Shown piece after piece: positions 51,829-64,000 of a stretch of DNA of 64,000 bases. Origin of the DNA: Eleginops maclovinus (Eukaryota; Chordata; Actinopteri; Perciformes; Eleginopidae); contig NC_086364.1 of assembly GCF_036324505.1 (NCBI RefSeq), positions 20,136,648 to 20,200,647 of the forward strand, given 5' to 3'. A model generated the notes under the pieces. It was not told the origin of the DNA. It worked only from the letters and a program-made list of their open reading frames with translations, and ran no database searches. Each line of letters opens with the position of its first letter. Positions within the stretch are counted from its first letter, which is position 1. Position numbers and translations under genes: made by a program.

Positions 51829-52499
51829 CGTAACGCTCTGCACATTTTGGTTCCACACACTCCCCACTTTTCTTATAAACAACATAAACTTTAACCAACA
51901 GACGTCTTTCCATTTACCTCTCCTTTTTATGTATTTCTATATTTATCATCCTCCCACTCCCACTTGATTTCCTCTCTGTTATCATATCATTCACACATAA
52001 CACACCCACACACACACAAACACACACACACCGCCAGTGCATCTCCAGGATTTGCATGCAGCCTGGTCTCACTGACGTTATCCTACAATCCCGCTTTGTG
52101 ACTTGCAGCCTACAGGTATGCAAATCAATGCCATGAATTATGTAAACAAACACAATGAAATACACTTTTGCATGCAACCGTCGCCGGCACCGCTCATGTG
52201 GAAAGGTTCAAATGTTCAGACTCACACACAAGACTGTTAAACTCTTCACCTTCATTTGTTTATAGCATCCGTTCCCATCTCTTCCATGTTTAATATCACA
52301 ATAAGTATTATATTGTATAGTATTTAAGTAACATTATGTATGGTTTGCTTTCACTTGCTAAATTCACTATTTTTTAATTATTTTTTATGCTTATGTATAT
52401 TTATGTTGCATGGCTGGATGAGTCTGAGACATAAAGAGGAAATATTAAGCGATTATAACAACTATTTTAAAAGCTGTACTTTTTTTTTTAAAGAAATGT

Positions 52500-52878
52500 A
52501 TTTAGTGTCTCTACAGTCTCCATACCTTAATGTTCAAAAAGCTCTTTATTTTTCTCATAATGCCTGTGTCAGTCTGCTCTGATTGGTTAGCTGGCCGGCT
52601 CTGTTGTGATTGCTCAACTGCTTTAAGATGTCCCGCCCCTTAGCCTATCACGAACAATATGTTGGAGCGCTAACCAATAGAAGCACAAGTGTTACATAGT
52701 GATGTCTGTATGTTCTGGAGGTACACAAAGGAGTCCAATGGAGAACGGAGGCGGGGGGAACTGTGTGGGGAACACAGGGATTTTAGCCTTTGCAGACCAT
52801 TTACATGCACGCAAACCTATAACACACTACAGGAAAGGGAAAACCCCACAAAAGCATAACAGGGCCTCTGTTAGATTT
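52500..52878 (+). mobile_element. TTAA-type MITE, near full length
   Basis: Carries the family body, the GGAGCGCTAACCAATAGAA segment, and the distal AGCCTTTGCAGACCATTTACATGC...CATAACAGGGCCTCTG end. The left end is truncated. Confidence 0.65.
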
Positions 52879-53202
52879 GCAGTGCTGAAGCTACACAATA
52901 AAGCCTTTGAATCTGTGCAGAGACACATGGTTAAACTCTCACAAAGTCTCCAGATAAATTCAGCTCACTTCATGACTTTTCTCCATATTTGATGAAACGT
53001 TTTTTGAATTTTTCGACATTCAGACTGTCAGACATCAAGGACACGCTGCTTTTCAAACGCAGACAGAAATATCTCACCTCTCGACACTTGAAGCTATATT
53101 GTTTCTGTCTACAGTGTGTTAAACTCCTGCCACACTCACAGCAGATGATGAAAACCGCAAGCACTCACACCAACACACAGCCTGCAGAAGTTCACAGTGC
53201 AT

Positions 53203-53337
<135 letters not shown>

Positions 53338-54589
53338 AGACCCCTTCAGTAACCACATGCATGTTTCCTCTTCTCTCTTCTCTTATTTTTGACTTCATTA
53401 CCGAGAAAGCTCATCCTTGCTTCCTCCTTTTCAAACCAGATGCGAGTACAATCTCTCTTCCTCTATTCTGCTTTAGTCCTCGCACTCGGCCACTTTTCTT
53501 TATAGTTTTGTGGTCGGGGAGTTGTTAATTTTACAGTGCATGTCCGCGCATTGAACATTTTATTTTCCTCTTTCTTTTGGGCGACTGCAGACTAAACAAA
53601 ATCAGACACGGCCACATACCGACGTGCAGAGCTGATGCATCGAGCAAGGTGTTAGAAATAAAGGAAACAACCACGCAGTATTAAAACTGTATATCCGTTT
53701 TTCTCCTTTACACTATTACTGTGAACATCAGTCAATTCATATTTATTGCAATGTTTATATGTTAATCTACTTCCTGTTTTTTTTACTATTAAATGATTGA
53801 CTTAGTTCATTAACAGAGGAACTTTGCTCAGAATAAAAGAGAATATCAATAAATACAACTACTTAAATGACAAGGGGAAATGAGGTTTTGTGATATATAT
53901 TCAAATGCACATTTATATAAGAATGTATATACTGCTGTAGAAGAAGAAGGAACACTTAATGGTAGTTATAAATAGGATGAATTTATAAATTTAGCAGCTT
54001 CATTTATCTAGTTTTTTCCAACAAAGAGAGACTCCACAGTCCCTGCATGTTACTTATTTCATTATTGTTTTTCACTTCCCGTTCTTCATTTCATTTGCCC
54101 TTTACACCTTTTATGAAACAATTAATCAGACCCTTCTCAAAAAGATGTTTTCAAAGGTAGAGTAGACTTAAATGTTGAATGAACAAGCAGTCCTTTCTGC
54201 TCAGGGTTTAGTAGACATTTAAATTGTTTCTCTTAATGCTGAATGTTTTTCCTGCAGCTTGTCTAAATGTCTTGCTTTACACTTAATGAGTGAACACAGA
54301 TTTGTTTGTGGAGTTATGAAACACATTTCAGTAGAGTATTCTCTTTGTTATCTTTTGTAATACTAAACTTGTGTGGACTTGTCTGACCACTTCTTGTGTC
54401 CCAGATTAATTAGAAACTCAGCCCACCACAACTATGTTCTGCACACACAAACTAAAAAGAGGTCAATAGGTCACTGACACATCCAGAAAGTAAATCACTT
54501 AACAATTAAAGTGCAATCCAGTTAAACTGTTGTGCTATGTTCTGCAGCGCATCAATGATCATGTCTGTCAGGGTTGTAAATATCGGATT

Positions 54590-54865
54590 TAGGCCCCCCG
54601 TCCACCGTCCCCCCCCCGTCCACCCCACCACCACCTGAAACGCCTCCATTGGACTCCTTTGTTTACTTCTGAAACAGTGACATCACTATGTAACGCGCTC
54701 CAACACATTGTACGAGATAGGCTAAGGGGCTCTCAAGTGGTTGACCAATCACAACAGAGCCAGCCAGCTAACCAATCAGAGCAGACTGGGCTCTGGTTTC
54801 AGACAGAGGGTGAAAAGAGGTGCTGCAGCACAGGCAGTATGAGAAACATAAAGAGGTTTGGAGAC
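54590..54865 (-). mobile_element. TTAA-type MITE, inverted copy
   Basis: Reverse-orientation match: CCTCCATTGGACTCCTTTG, CTAACCAATCAGAGCAGACT and GCACAGGCAGTATGAGAAAC. Both outer ends are lost. Confidence 0.65.
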
Positions 54866-55569
54866 AAAATATATTTTTAGCTCTAATGTTTCTGTATAAT
54901 ACATTAACTCTTTCTAATTTTAGGTGTTGGTAATATATATTGTAAATACTTTCTATTTTAGTGACAGGGACAGTTTGTCAGGGTGTCCCATGTCCTTTCC
55001 ATTACATCTTAAGGTTGTGTTTTAAACTGTTTGTGTGAATGAATGAATTGAAGGTTGAAAGTTGGAGTGGGAGCAGATGTGATTGGTTCAGGTGTACGGA
55101 CCATCATAAAGGCTCCATTGTGCAGCAGAAGCTTATAGAAATGTGATATGTGGGCTCTGTCCATGCAGAGAGAGGAAGGACAGATCGGGCTCTTATCAAG
55201 GCTGAAATATGCAGCTGTATAATTTACACAATAAACACAGTCTTCACTAAATTTGCATGGAGAAAAAATAGTAGTTATGAGGGTTTTATATTCCAGTAAG
55301 GGCATTTATTTGCTTTTATATCCTGAATTGTATCATCTTAGGGAGCATTTTCGGCCTTATTAACTCATTTCTATTTCGTGTGTTAGCCTACTTAAAGAAG
55401 GCTACATGTTTTCAGTTGACATTTGTGCTTAAGGTAAACTTTTACTTACAATTCAACACTATTGTATCACTAAATGGTATATTGGAATATATGAAACACT
55501 GAAAGGGACTTTACATATATTCAGTATGTTCATTCTGTTCTACTTTTAACTCCATAATTCACCTTAAAT

Positions 55570-56015
55570 ATTGCTGCAGGTTTATAAAGCAATGAATCGT
55601 TTAGGGTCAAAATACATTTGTGATCTCCTGCTACATTATGAACCATCCAGAATGCTCAGGTCTTCTGGGACGGGTCAGCTTTCTGTCAGCGCTAAATATG
55701 GAGAAGCAGCGTTCAGTTATTTTTGCTCCAAATATCTGGAACAAACTCCCAGAAACCCGCCGGTCCGCTGCTACTCTTACGACTTTCAAATCCAGGCTGA
55801 AAACATTTCTTTTTGCTGCTGCTTTTAATTTAACTATTCATATCCAACACTGTAACTTCTATCTGTGTATTTTATATATGAACTTGCTTTATGTTTGAGT
55901 TATTCTCTTTGCTTTTTCTTCAGTTTTTAAATGCAACTATTTTAATCTCTGGATTTTTGTAAAGCACTTTGAATTGCCTTGTGCTGAAAAGTGCTGATAA
56001 ACGTCCCTTACCTTA
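55570..56015 (+). mobile_element. 3' end of an L2-like LINE
   Basis: Frame remnants YKAMNRLGSKYICDLL, LRSSGTGQLSVSAK and the TFKSRLKTFLF word typical of the end of L2/Maui ORF2. They are followed by TGTAAAGCACTTTGAATTGCC and a short CTTACC tail. It is a different subfamily from the copy at 35390. Confidence 0.75.
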
Positions 56016-58376
56016 CCTAATCAACATCATAGCAGTAGTTGCTTTAACGTCAAAAGGCAATGAGTAATACATCTTTATTGAGTTTTTCTTCTGTGTAATA
56101 ATGTTTGAAAAGTTCATATTTATGTTGCAAAGGAAGCAGTTTTTTTCATGCATAATCCTACAATTGATTGAACATATTATCAACCAGTCATTTTACATCA
56201 TATATCAAAAGGGCATTCCTTTTTAGCAGCCAAGCAGGAAGCAAATCACATAAAAGGAGGCTAATATTAAACTGATCTATGTTTCTTATAGGAAATTGTA
56301 TGACTGACATATCAGCTTACTTTAATATCACACAGGAACAAATGGTAGATCCTACTTTTAATGTAATTTATATTCCACTAAGGAATCCTTTAAAAGTTGC
56401 ATTAAACGAATGATATGATCCTATTAGAATCATATGAGATTTAACAAGTTCCCGCCCACTCATTCACAGTTGTTGACGGACGTAATGTCCTGCACGAAAG
56501 TTGAAGAGATCAGATATTTACTTCTATACTCAAACAGGAAATTGGAGGAACCCTGGGGCTTTTTTTAATGCATTCAAGACTCTGTAAAACAATCTGTTAT
56601 CGGTACAGCTTATCTGCAGCATATTTAAATGTGTGTGTATACAGTGTGTGTGTGTACGTTGCATCTATCTATATGCATATGTGTTACATGCATTTTCGTT
56701 GTTTGTTTCTTTTCTCTTTGTGCAGATAATCAGAACGAACCATTGTCTCATTTGTAGATGTATATATGTTGCTTTCCTTTGCTTAATGGCAAACCCTGGC
56801 TATGCATTTTTGAAACGTAATAAAAAGATGTTTGATCTGGACAAGTTAACGCACACTGTTTTATTTTATTGTTTTATTTCCTTTATTGGTTTATGTCCTA
56901 TACCGTATGTTGCATCGTTGGAAGAAGATTGAAGATTTTCTTTGCCATATCTACACCGTAGCATCCGTATATGACAATAAACCTTGAACTGGTTGAAAGT
57001 CTGATTGGAAAATATTGTCTTTCTGCTGCATAATTCTTTAAGGAAGCACATATTTGCTCATGACTCATATTAGGTGAAAACATATTTCAGCAAGTGCATT
57101 TAAAAATCAAAGCAATACTAATAATTAAATCACATCCTGATTCCCCCTCTCTGTGGATCCCATTGTCTCCTGCACCTGCTGCTGGAATCCCAAATATGTT
57201 GGATGATGACGGATAATGACTCAACGATGAAGGAAGTTCAACTATTGTGTTGCCAAATATAATAACTTCTTCAATTACATGCCATGAAGATATCATCGAA
57301 GGCAACCTGCAAAAACATAATCTGCTAAATAATCTGCGCTCATGCAAACAGAGTGTCTGTGCCAAAGAGATTTACACAGTGGATTTATTTTGCATCCGAG
57401 TATCAATTCGAGCAATTTATATTGAACAAACTGGGAGTAAATGGTGGGAAGAAACTTCATACATCAAGTTCTGCATGTCTTAAAGTCAAATTTGCGTCAG
57501 TTTTTCCATTACAGGCTACTTTATACTGGTACTCCACCACATTTAAAAAGCACATAATGAATCTTACTCATCTGGATTTGTTTTTTTGCTTTCAGATTAA
57601 GATTGTTGTATTAAAAACATGTGATCAACTTTAAACATAATGCATCTCTTAATATTAACTGTTTGAGGTGCACAAATAGGTTAAAATATCCTATACAAAT
57701 TGAGAAAGAAAGTCCACAATCTTAAACGTTTGTGTAACAGAACTACAACAGTAAAATACCACTTGATGCAACAATAATAACAAACTAATAATGTCATATT
57801 TATATTAATATATCACATATTGAGGCCATTCTTCTGCAGAACGAGCACTTTTACTTAAGTATGTGTTGCTGATATTACTTCAGAAAGATTCTGAATGTAG
57901 ATCTTTGACTTGAATTGGAGCGTTTCATTTATAACATTGTTTTTTAGTTAAGGAGAGGATCTGAATACTTTTTCCACTAGTACTTGCAAGTTAACATGAA
58001 ACTCACAATACTAACAGGATATTGTAAGTGACACACACATGACATGCTGTGATACGAGGTGTAATTTCACTCCCCTGCTTCTTTTTCCATTCAAACTGTC
58101 ACACTTCAAAACCCGATTTGGCCATTTTACAAAACATATTTCCTAATTTCTTATCGGGTCGACTCTTGCATGCGTAGACAAATGCGATATAATGAGTTTA
58201 TTTTCACCTACCTGAGATGCAGCGGGGAAGTTGAGCAACTATGGCGCAAGGTGTGGTAGTTTGGCTGTTGATTTGAAACCGGTTGGTTAATCCAGAAGGC
58301 TCAGGTTGTCTCCATTTATCCGAAAAGAGATGAGACTTTGAGAGTGAAAAGTGAGTGTGTGAGAGCTATAGCCCTG

Positions 58377-58377
<1 letters not shown>

Positions 58378-58472
<95 letters not shown>

Positions 58473-58558
58473 CTGAGAGAGAGAAAGAGAGGGCGAGAGG
58501 GTGGGAGAGAGAGAGAAGACTGAGAGAGAGAGAGGGAGAGAGGGAGGGAGAGAGAAAT
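58378..58558. repeat. (GA)n polypurine tract
   Basis: About 46 uninterrupted GA units (to about 58470), then 90 more bases with almost only purines on the + strand. It lies roughly 0.9 kb upstream of the ap5z1 ATG and could form unusual (H-DNA type) structure; this is an inference. Confidence 0.9.
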
Positions 58559-59259
58559 GAAACAATGCACTGACAGCAGGGAGGTGAGAGAGTGTGTGAG
58601 ACCTTGTCTGTCATCAGGTACGGTGGCCGTGACAATCGATAAAAACAATGTTCATCCAGTCGCTTTGTTCTAAGCATTTAAGGTCGTCTTTCTTATGTCA
58701 GAATCAGGTATTTGCCAAGTAGATTTGCTAGTATGACAATAACTCGGGTAAAGTTTTCTGAATATCTTTACTATATTATTTTTAAGTAGTTTGATTTCAT
58801 GACTGCACGAATAATTTACAATGCATGCTTTTTAAATGTAATAGATAGTTGTATTGAAGTGCTGCAAAATAGGAAATTGCAATACCAAATGTGCCATTTT
58901 GCGTAATGAATACTTTTGGCCCCTTAATCATTTATTAATAAAGCACGGGGATTAGTTAAGAAGAAGATAATCTGTCAAATATTAGCTTACATCTTAAATG
59001 TAGGAGTTTAAGGTATCAACAATGGACATAGTAAAGTGCAATATTATAGTCTGTGTTTCTGCAAACTGTTTTAAACGATTGGGTTTAACTTTATACTAAA
59101 CTGTTGAAGACAAATGTAAGACTACTACTGAAAGTAGCCGTAAAATAGCCTAATATAAGAAAGTGGGACCTCTGTCAAAGAATACTGAAATATATTAGTT
59201 TTAACTGGTTGTTAAAAAATTAATCTAATCATAAACTGTATATTAATGTCCTTTTTCTA

Positions 59260-59413
59260 AAAGTGAAGCCAGAGCAGATCCAAAACTCTTCCGTAGTGAA
59301 AGCGGAACTAAAGTGCCGGTCATGTGATTCCTGTCAGGACTCGTTTAGCGACCGGACTGTTTACCTTCTGCTGCTGACAGAAGAAGCGGAGGAATGGTCC
59401 ATTTTCTGTCAAC
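59260..59413 (+). promoter_or_regulatory. ap5z1: ap5z1 5' UTR/proximal promoter with E-box (M-box type)
   Basis: GC content rises just before the ap5z1 ATG. GTCATGTGAT at 59319-59328 contains TCATGTGA, the M-box form bound by MITF/TFE-family factors that drive lysosomal genes. No TATA box is evident. The exact start site is unknown. Confidence 0.4.
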
Positions 59414-62400
59414 ATGTACTCTCACGGCGCAGAGAGTTTAATTAAACAAGCAAGGTAACATCACTTAATAAGAAGAACTTTATGTTTTATTCTCAACTTT
59501 TATCTTTAGATGATTTACACATTTCCGGTTAGCATTTCCGCTGCTAAGCTAACTAGGCTAAAGCTAGGTCACCTGTCAAAACCTTATTATGCTTTGTTAT
59601 TTTTATTGTTTATGTTCCTTTTTCCTTACTTTACATTTGTTTATCACCATTAGGAGGGCTAAAAATGCTTGTTATTATCAAGAATGTTGTGTTTTTATTG
59701 GATATTTACTGTCAGGTTGAAAAATCAAAGAAGTATCCAGATTGAAAAGTTTACTTTGGACAACATTAGGTATTTGTGTTACTTTTTTACAGGTAATGAA
59801 ACTAAGCTAAAGACACCATTTCTTAGACTAGCGTTGGTATTATTAGGGACACCCCACTTTTACTTAGTATTTTAATCATGTTGTTCAAGCACTTTGAGCT
59901 GCACCTGGTGTATGAAAAGTGCCATACAAATAAAGATGTATTATTATAAGAATTATGAATAGATTGATCAGCTATCCATTAAAGACTTTAAAGATAAAGA
60001 TGCTGTCATTTGGCCAGAATGTGAACTATTTTAGAAAAACATATGAAGGTAGGAGGTATGAAAAGACATAAGCAGGTGCCCTGTGTGTTTTGTAGGGAGA
60101 TCCAGGACTCTGAGCTGCAGAAGTTTTACAGCAGGCTGGTGAAGCTGCTCCAGGGGAAGGAGCTAAGTCATGAGACTGTGGACTCCCTGCAGAGGCTGTA
60201 CATCATCCTCTATTCCAACAAGTACATCCGGACGTAAGAGATCCTTTCTACCTGCTCCGGCATTATCCAACTTCCTCCTTTTTCACTTCCTTTCCCTCCC
60301 TCTCTCTCTCCTCTGATACCCCATTTTTCTGTGTGTAATCTTGGTTCTACTACAATGCTGAGCTTAAACTTTACATTCGTATTTGTTTTCATAAATGTCT
60401 CACAAAAATACAATTAAAATAAAGAAATGACAGAGCTTTGTGGGGCGGTTGATATTTGGAGAATATTAGATTTTTTCCACGATTAGAAGATGAAAAACTT
60501 TATTTGAATATATGAGAAAACAAACTCACTTATTTACTATAAAAACCCTTTTCTGAGATTAATTCCACCAGCCTTTCTTCTCCAAACTCTTTCATGTTCA
60601 GTGAGAGGTTTTATTTATTTTAAAGGTTGCCTCCGGAGCTTCAGAAGAGGCTTCACTCGCTCCTCTCCTCACCTGCCGAGCAGTTTCAGGTGCTATGCTC
60701 AGCGGTGCTCAGAGAGACGCTGCCACCCTCTGCTCACTCAGGGAACTACAGCCAGGAGAACATCAGCCAGCTGAACAGCCATGCTGCTGCACTGCTGCTC
60801 TCACAGGTGTGCAGTGATGCTGCAGAGGATCCGATACCTAAACACTCAGGACATTAGAGTAAAACACATCAGAATCACAGACACACACTGGAGATTTAAA
60901 TTAAAGATGATGTTGTTTTAAAACACTGTAAGAGACATAATACATGTTAAAGTCAGCCAAGAGTATGGGTCTAAAGACAGAGAAAACTAAATATTTTATA
61001 CTCTCTTAAGAATAAACATGTTTGGAGGCTTTTCAAAACACACCTACACACATTATTCATAAATGTATGTTTAAACTTAAACCCCAACAGGCTGGATCCA
61101 CGGCGGATGTGTCCTCTCTCTGCACTCAGCTCCTTCGCGGTCTGGAGAGCCGACCATTAGAGGGGCCCACCAACTCGCTCACACACACCCTGCCCATCCT
61201 TAACACCATCCTCACACACAACCCTGAGTGCCTCACAGAAGGTAACACTTCAGCAGTTTAAAGCAAAGCTAAAATATGAAGTCAATCTAGACGTCTAATC
61301 AGCTTTCATTGTCTTTCCCTCCACCTCACCTACAGATCACGTGACCCTCCTGAGTAAAAAGCTTGTTGATTGGCTGCGTTATGCAAGCATCCTTCAGGGA
61401 GGTGGGACTTCCTCTGGAGGATTCTTCACAGGGCCGAGGTCACGTCAGGTAATCGTCAAAGATAGATAATGTACTCAACTGTCCGTCATTGTGTTTGAAT
61501 CCTTTATGTATATTTGTGTTCATTGTATATTTTGTGTTTGCTCTCAGCCGGTGCCTATAGCGGAGCTGGACGGCACGGTGTCAGGGGATTTCTTCACGGT
61601 ACTGTGTGTGGGTCAGAGCTTCACCGAGGATCAGTGGATGAACGTCTTCTCCTTCTCCGTGCTCCGCCACTGGCTGCTCACCTACCACTCTGTTTCTAAC
61701 GGCAACAACACAGCGGACACTGGTATGACCTCTACACCAATCACAACCACAACATTTCCACAGTACAAATACTCATCTCTTCCTGTCATAAAATACATGA
61801 GTGTCTGGCTTCATGTGCATTAAAAAGTGTACAAAAACACTTCCAAGTTAAAGAGAGCTAGTACTTAACTAGGCAAACCACCTCTTTTTGTAGAAAGCTT
61901 TATAAAACCACAATAAAGTCACACAGTTTTCCATAATTGGTGTTAGAATTCGGAGTGGACTGAGCCTGAATTACAAATGTAAATATAGTTTAAGGATGTT
62001 TGACTCAAATGTATGTTAATCACCAATTTTGATATTGACTTTCATTAGTTCAGTAAATCAAAAATATGATTTATTTTATTTATATTATAATTATAATTGT
62101 TGTTGTTTTTTTTAATATTAGATTTTTTTGAAATGTTTTTATCATAAAGTTTTTGATAAATAAAATGTGACCAAAAAGAAAACCGGGAGGGCATTTAACC
62201 TTTCTGCCCTCCCACTTTAAATACATTTGTTTTACTGTACCCTAAATAGTTGATCAAACTAATTCCTCAATTAATGCTGAACAATTAATCGTAATTTTAT
62301 AAAAACATAATTTGCCAAACCTACAGCCCTATAAGCAGCCGTATGTAACGTCATTATGGGCTGTAATTAATATTTCTATCAGCTTCAGATGACCTGCTCT

Positions 62401-63639
62401 GTTTCATCACCAGCTCAAAGGCTGCAGCTCAGCCTCTCCCTCTCCCACTCCTTCTCTAATGGTAAGACATGTCCGTTTATGGGCCTTCCTCTGCATGCGC
62501 GTGCATCTCAGAAGCAATGAACTACTCTTCCTCACAGCTCTACTCACCCTGAAATGATCCTGACTCACAGCTGATATAACAAACCATCCCACCAGGAAAT
62601 CTGTGACTTCTTACCGTCCCTCTCACTGGTGTGGTTTCCTTTCTTTAATCTCCTTGAGAGTTTATAATCATGAATTCATTTCTCTGACAAATTACTAAAA
62701 GCTAATCTGAAAATGTCTTGTATTGATTTATATTGCTGTTAAACCTGTGCAAATCTTCCACTATGCAATATTAATAGCACTTATTTACTGTTAAATACTT
62801 ACATTTACTGTTAATGTACATTTCTGATCTTCTGTTTTTAACTTGTGTGATGCTTGGTAACATGCTGTTGCTGTAACAAAACAAATCAGATTTTTATTTG
62901 TAAGTTATATTACAAAACTTAAATCACATAGTCGAAGATCACATTATGCTTCTCTGGACAGTTTAATGAGAAGTTCCTCTCCAGTAAATGGTTTTCTTTT
63001 CTGGAAATGAAGGCATTGCTCGAGATCTCCATGAAGAAAAAGCCTCTCCAATCATAATAACTCCTTCTCTCTGTTCCGATACATCGTGGGGAATGTGATT
63101 ACTATATATAATAATAATATTCTTGACCTCTCTCTCCTGACCTCCCGTGTTGCAGATGACCGTTCGGAGGTGGACGGATCTGTGGTTTCCATGGTTTCTG
63201 CAACCTCCTCCTCTAGCCGCCTGCTGCCCCCGAAAGAGCGTCTGAGAGAGAAATCCTTCCAGTACTGCCAGCGCCTCATCGAGCAGAGCGACCGCAGTGA
63301 GTGTGCGTGCGTGCGTGCATGCGTGCGTGAAAATGTGCAGTGTGTGGGAGAGGAAAGTCATTTTTGTTGTTGTAACTTTGAAATTCAATACAACACATTT
63401 CATTTGGATGATGCTTTTATCCAAAGTGACTTACAGTATGTGCAGGAAACCCTGAAAAAAAATGCAGAAATATTCAATTTATCCAGGAAATAAAATACTT
63501 ACAAATAGTATATGTTGATGTTCTATTATTGTGTATCTGAAAGCATATTTGACTTTGTGTAAGTGCGAAATGTATTCCTGTGTATTCTTTTTTTTCCTCA
63601 GAGGCGCACAAAAAGTCCGATGCAGACCTGCAGAAAGCG
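59414..63639 (+). CDS. ap5z1: AP-5 complex subunit zeta-1 (first 326 codons; gene runs past the window)
   Basis: Core subunit of the AP-5 adaptor, which works with SPG11/SPG15 in retrieval from late endosomes and lysosomes. Exons: 59414-59454, 60096-60233, 60626-60806, 61091-61241, 61336-61448, 61548-61722, 63156-63296, 63602-63639; all have GT/AG borders and matching phases. Exon 1 codes MYSHGAESLIKQAR, very like human MFSAGAESLLHQAR, which fixes the start. Later landmarks are TLDSLQRL-type sequence (ETVDSLQRLYIIL), LLSKKLVDWLRYAS, GGFFTGPRSRQP, FFTVL, and DDRSEVDGSVVSMVSATSS. The domain is alpha-helical solenoid without a catalytic motif. Human AP5Z1 has 807 residues, so well over half lies outside. 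Human AP5Z1 is also on 7p22 near CARD11. Confidence 0.93.
59880..59950 (+). mobile_element. LINE/SINE 3' tail in ap5z1 intron 1
   Basis: AAGCACTTTGAGCTGCACCT, then GAAAAGTGCCATACAAATAA and a TTATTATTA end, the common tail of fish L2-type retroposons. Confidence 0.6.
61723..63155 (+). other. ap5z1: ap5z1 intron 6, no further exon seen
   Basis: AT-rich intron of about 1.4 kb. The open frames inside show no homology that I recognise, and exons 6 and 7 join in phase (ACT G/AT GAC). Confidence 0.6.
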
Positions 63640-64000
63640 GTGAGTCTGGGTGTTTTTTATTCCCACTATCAGAACTTCTTTACAACATAATGTGTAGATT
63701 TAAAAAACTTGTAATTTCCAAGGTTAAAGTGGTGAACTTACAAAAAAAAGTAACTAGGATATTACTGATGCTAAATTGATAACTCACAAAAATACCAACC
63801 AACCAAATAGCCATAAATGAATTAAGACAAAAGTAAGAAAAATAAACTATTTTAATCTCAGAAATTCCGATTTGGGATTTTTTATGCAGTTTAGGTTATT
63901 TTACAGTAGGACACATTGACGTATTGACTACAGGGATGGGGATTGAACCACCAACCCCCTGATTGGTCGACTCACATTTAAAAAAGTAATTGTGGGAAAT
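63640..64000 (+). other. ap5z1: ap5z1 intron 8 (start), with SINE-like fragment
   Basis: After the exon 8 donor no exon is seen before the window ends. Bases about 63900-63970 (GGGATTGAACCACCAACC) resemble the head of a tRNA-derived SINE in reverse. Confidence 0.45.

Noticed and set aside
58287..58677. Leu/Ser-repeat and Arg/Glu-repeat frames
   Set aside because: Translations of the (GA)n tract on both strands.

Overview
The window is vertebrate nuclear DNA and most likely from a ray-finned fish, probably a spiny-rayed (acanthomorph) teleost. The evidence is intron-split genes with GT/AG junctions whose products are clearly orthologous to vertebrate proteins, a compact gene layout, abundant long CA/TG microsatellites, tRNA-headed SINEs, small DNA-transposon derivatives and an intact piggyBac element. 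No bacterial, plasmid or viral genome architecture is present.

Layout: (1) about 672-3635, + strand: the 3' part of il2rb (interleukin-2 receptor beta), from the WSxWS exon through the membrane segment to the STAT-docking C-terminus; its 5' exons are not recognised and probably lie outside the window. (2) 3636-13700: no host gene found. It holds a hAT-like MITE, simple repeats and a complete-looking piggyBac transposon (9385-11960) with an uninterrupted 575-codon transposase on the - strand. (3) About 13700-19590, + strand: c1qtnf6-like collagen/C1q secreted protein, with a probable non-coding first exon and two coding exons. (4) 19600-30470, - strand: a CHST12-like Golgi chondroitin 4-sulfotransferase in four phase-0 coding exons, with tRNA-derived SINEs in two introns. 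(5) 30700-34200: an old, diverged direct duplication containing two giant CA tracts. (6) 34937-49606, - strand: the whole coding region of card11 (CARD-coiled-coil-MAGUK scaffold) in 24 coding exons. Apart from one extra base in exon 20 it reconstructs to 1154 codons. (7) 49617-59260: upstream or first-intron space of card11 with MITEs, LINE tails and CA/GA repeats. (8) 59414 to the window end, + strand: the first eight coding exons of ap5z1 (AP-5 adaptor zeta subunit), cut off by the window.

The genes do not form an operon. il2rb and card11 are both lymphocyte-activation genes (cytokine receptor; antigen-receptor-to-NF-kB scaffold), and CHST12 and AP5Z1 act in the Golgi and the late endosome/lysosome. 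The human orthologues lie in two blocks (IL2RB/C1QTNF6 on 22q; CHST12/CARD11/AP5Z1 on 7p22), here joined within 64 kb.

The strongest points for follow-up are the single-base frameshift in card11 exon 20, the long UG/CA tracts beside several card11 splice sites, the apparently intact piggyBac element with a repeated palindrome-plus-TIR motif, and the duplicated block in which one copy keeps perfect CA tracts and the other has decayed ones. I found no evidence of a wholly new biological system.
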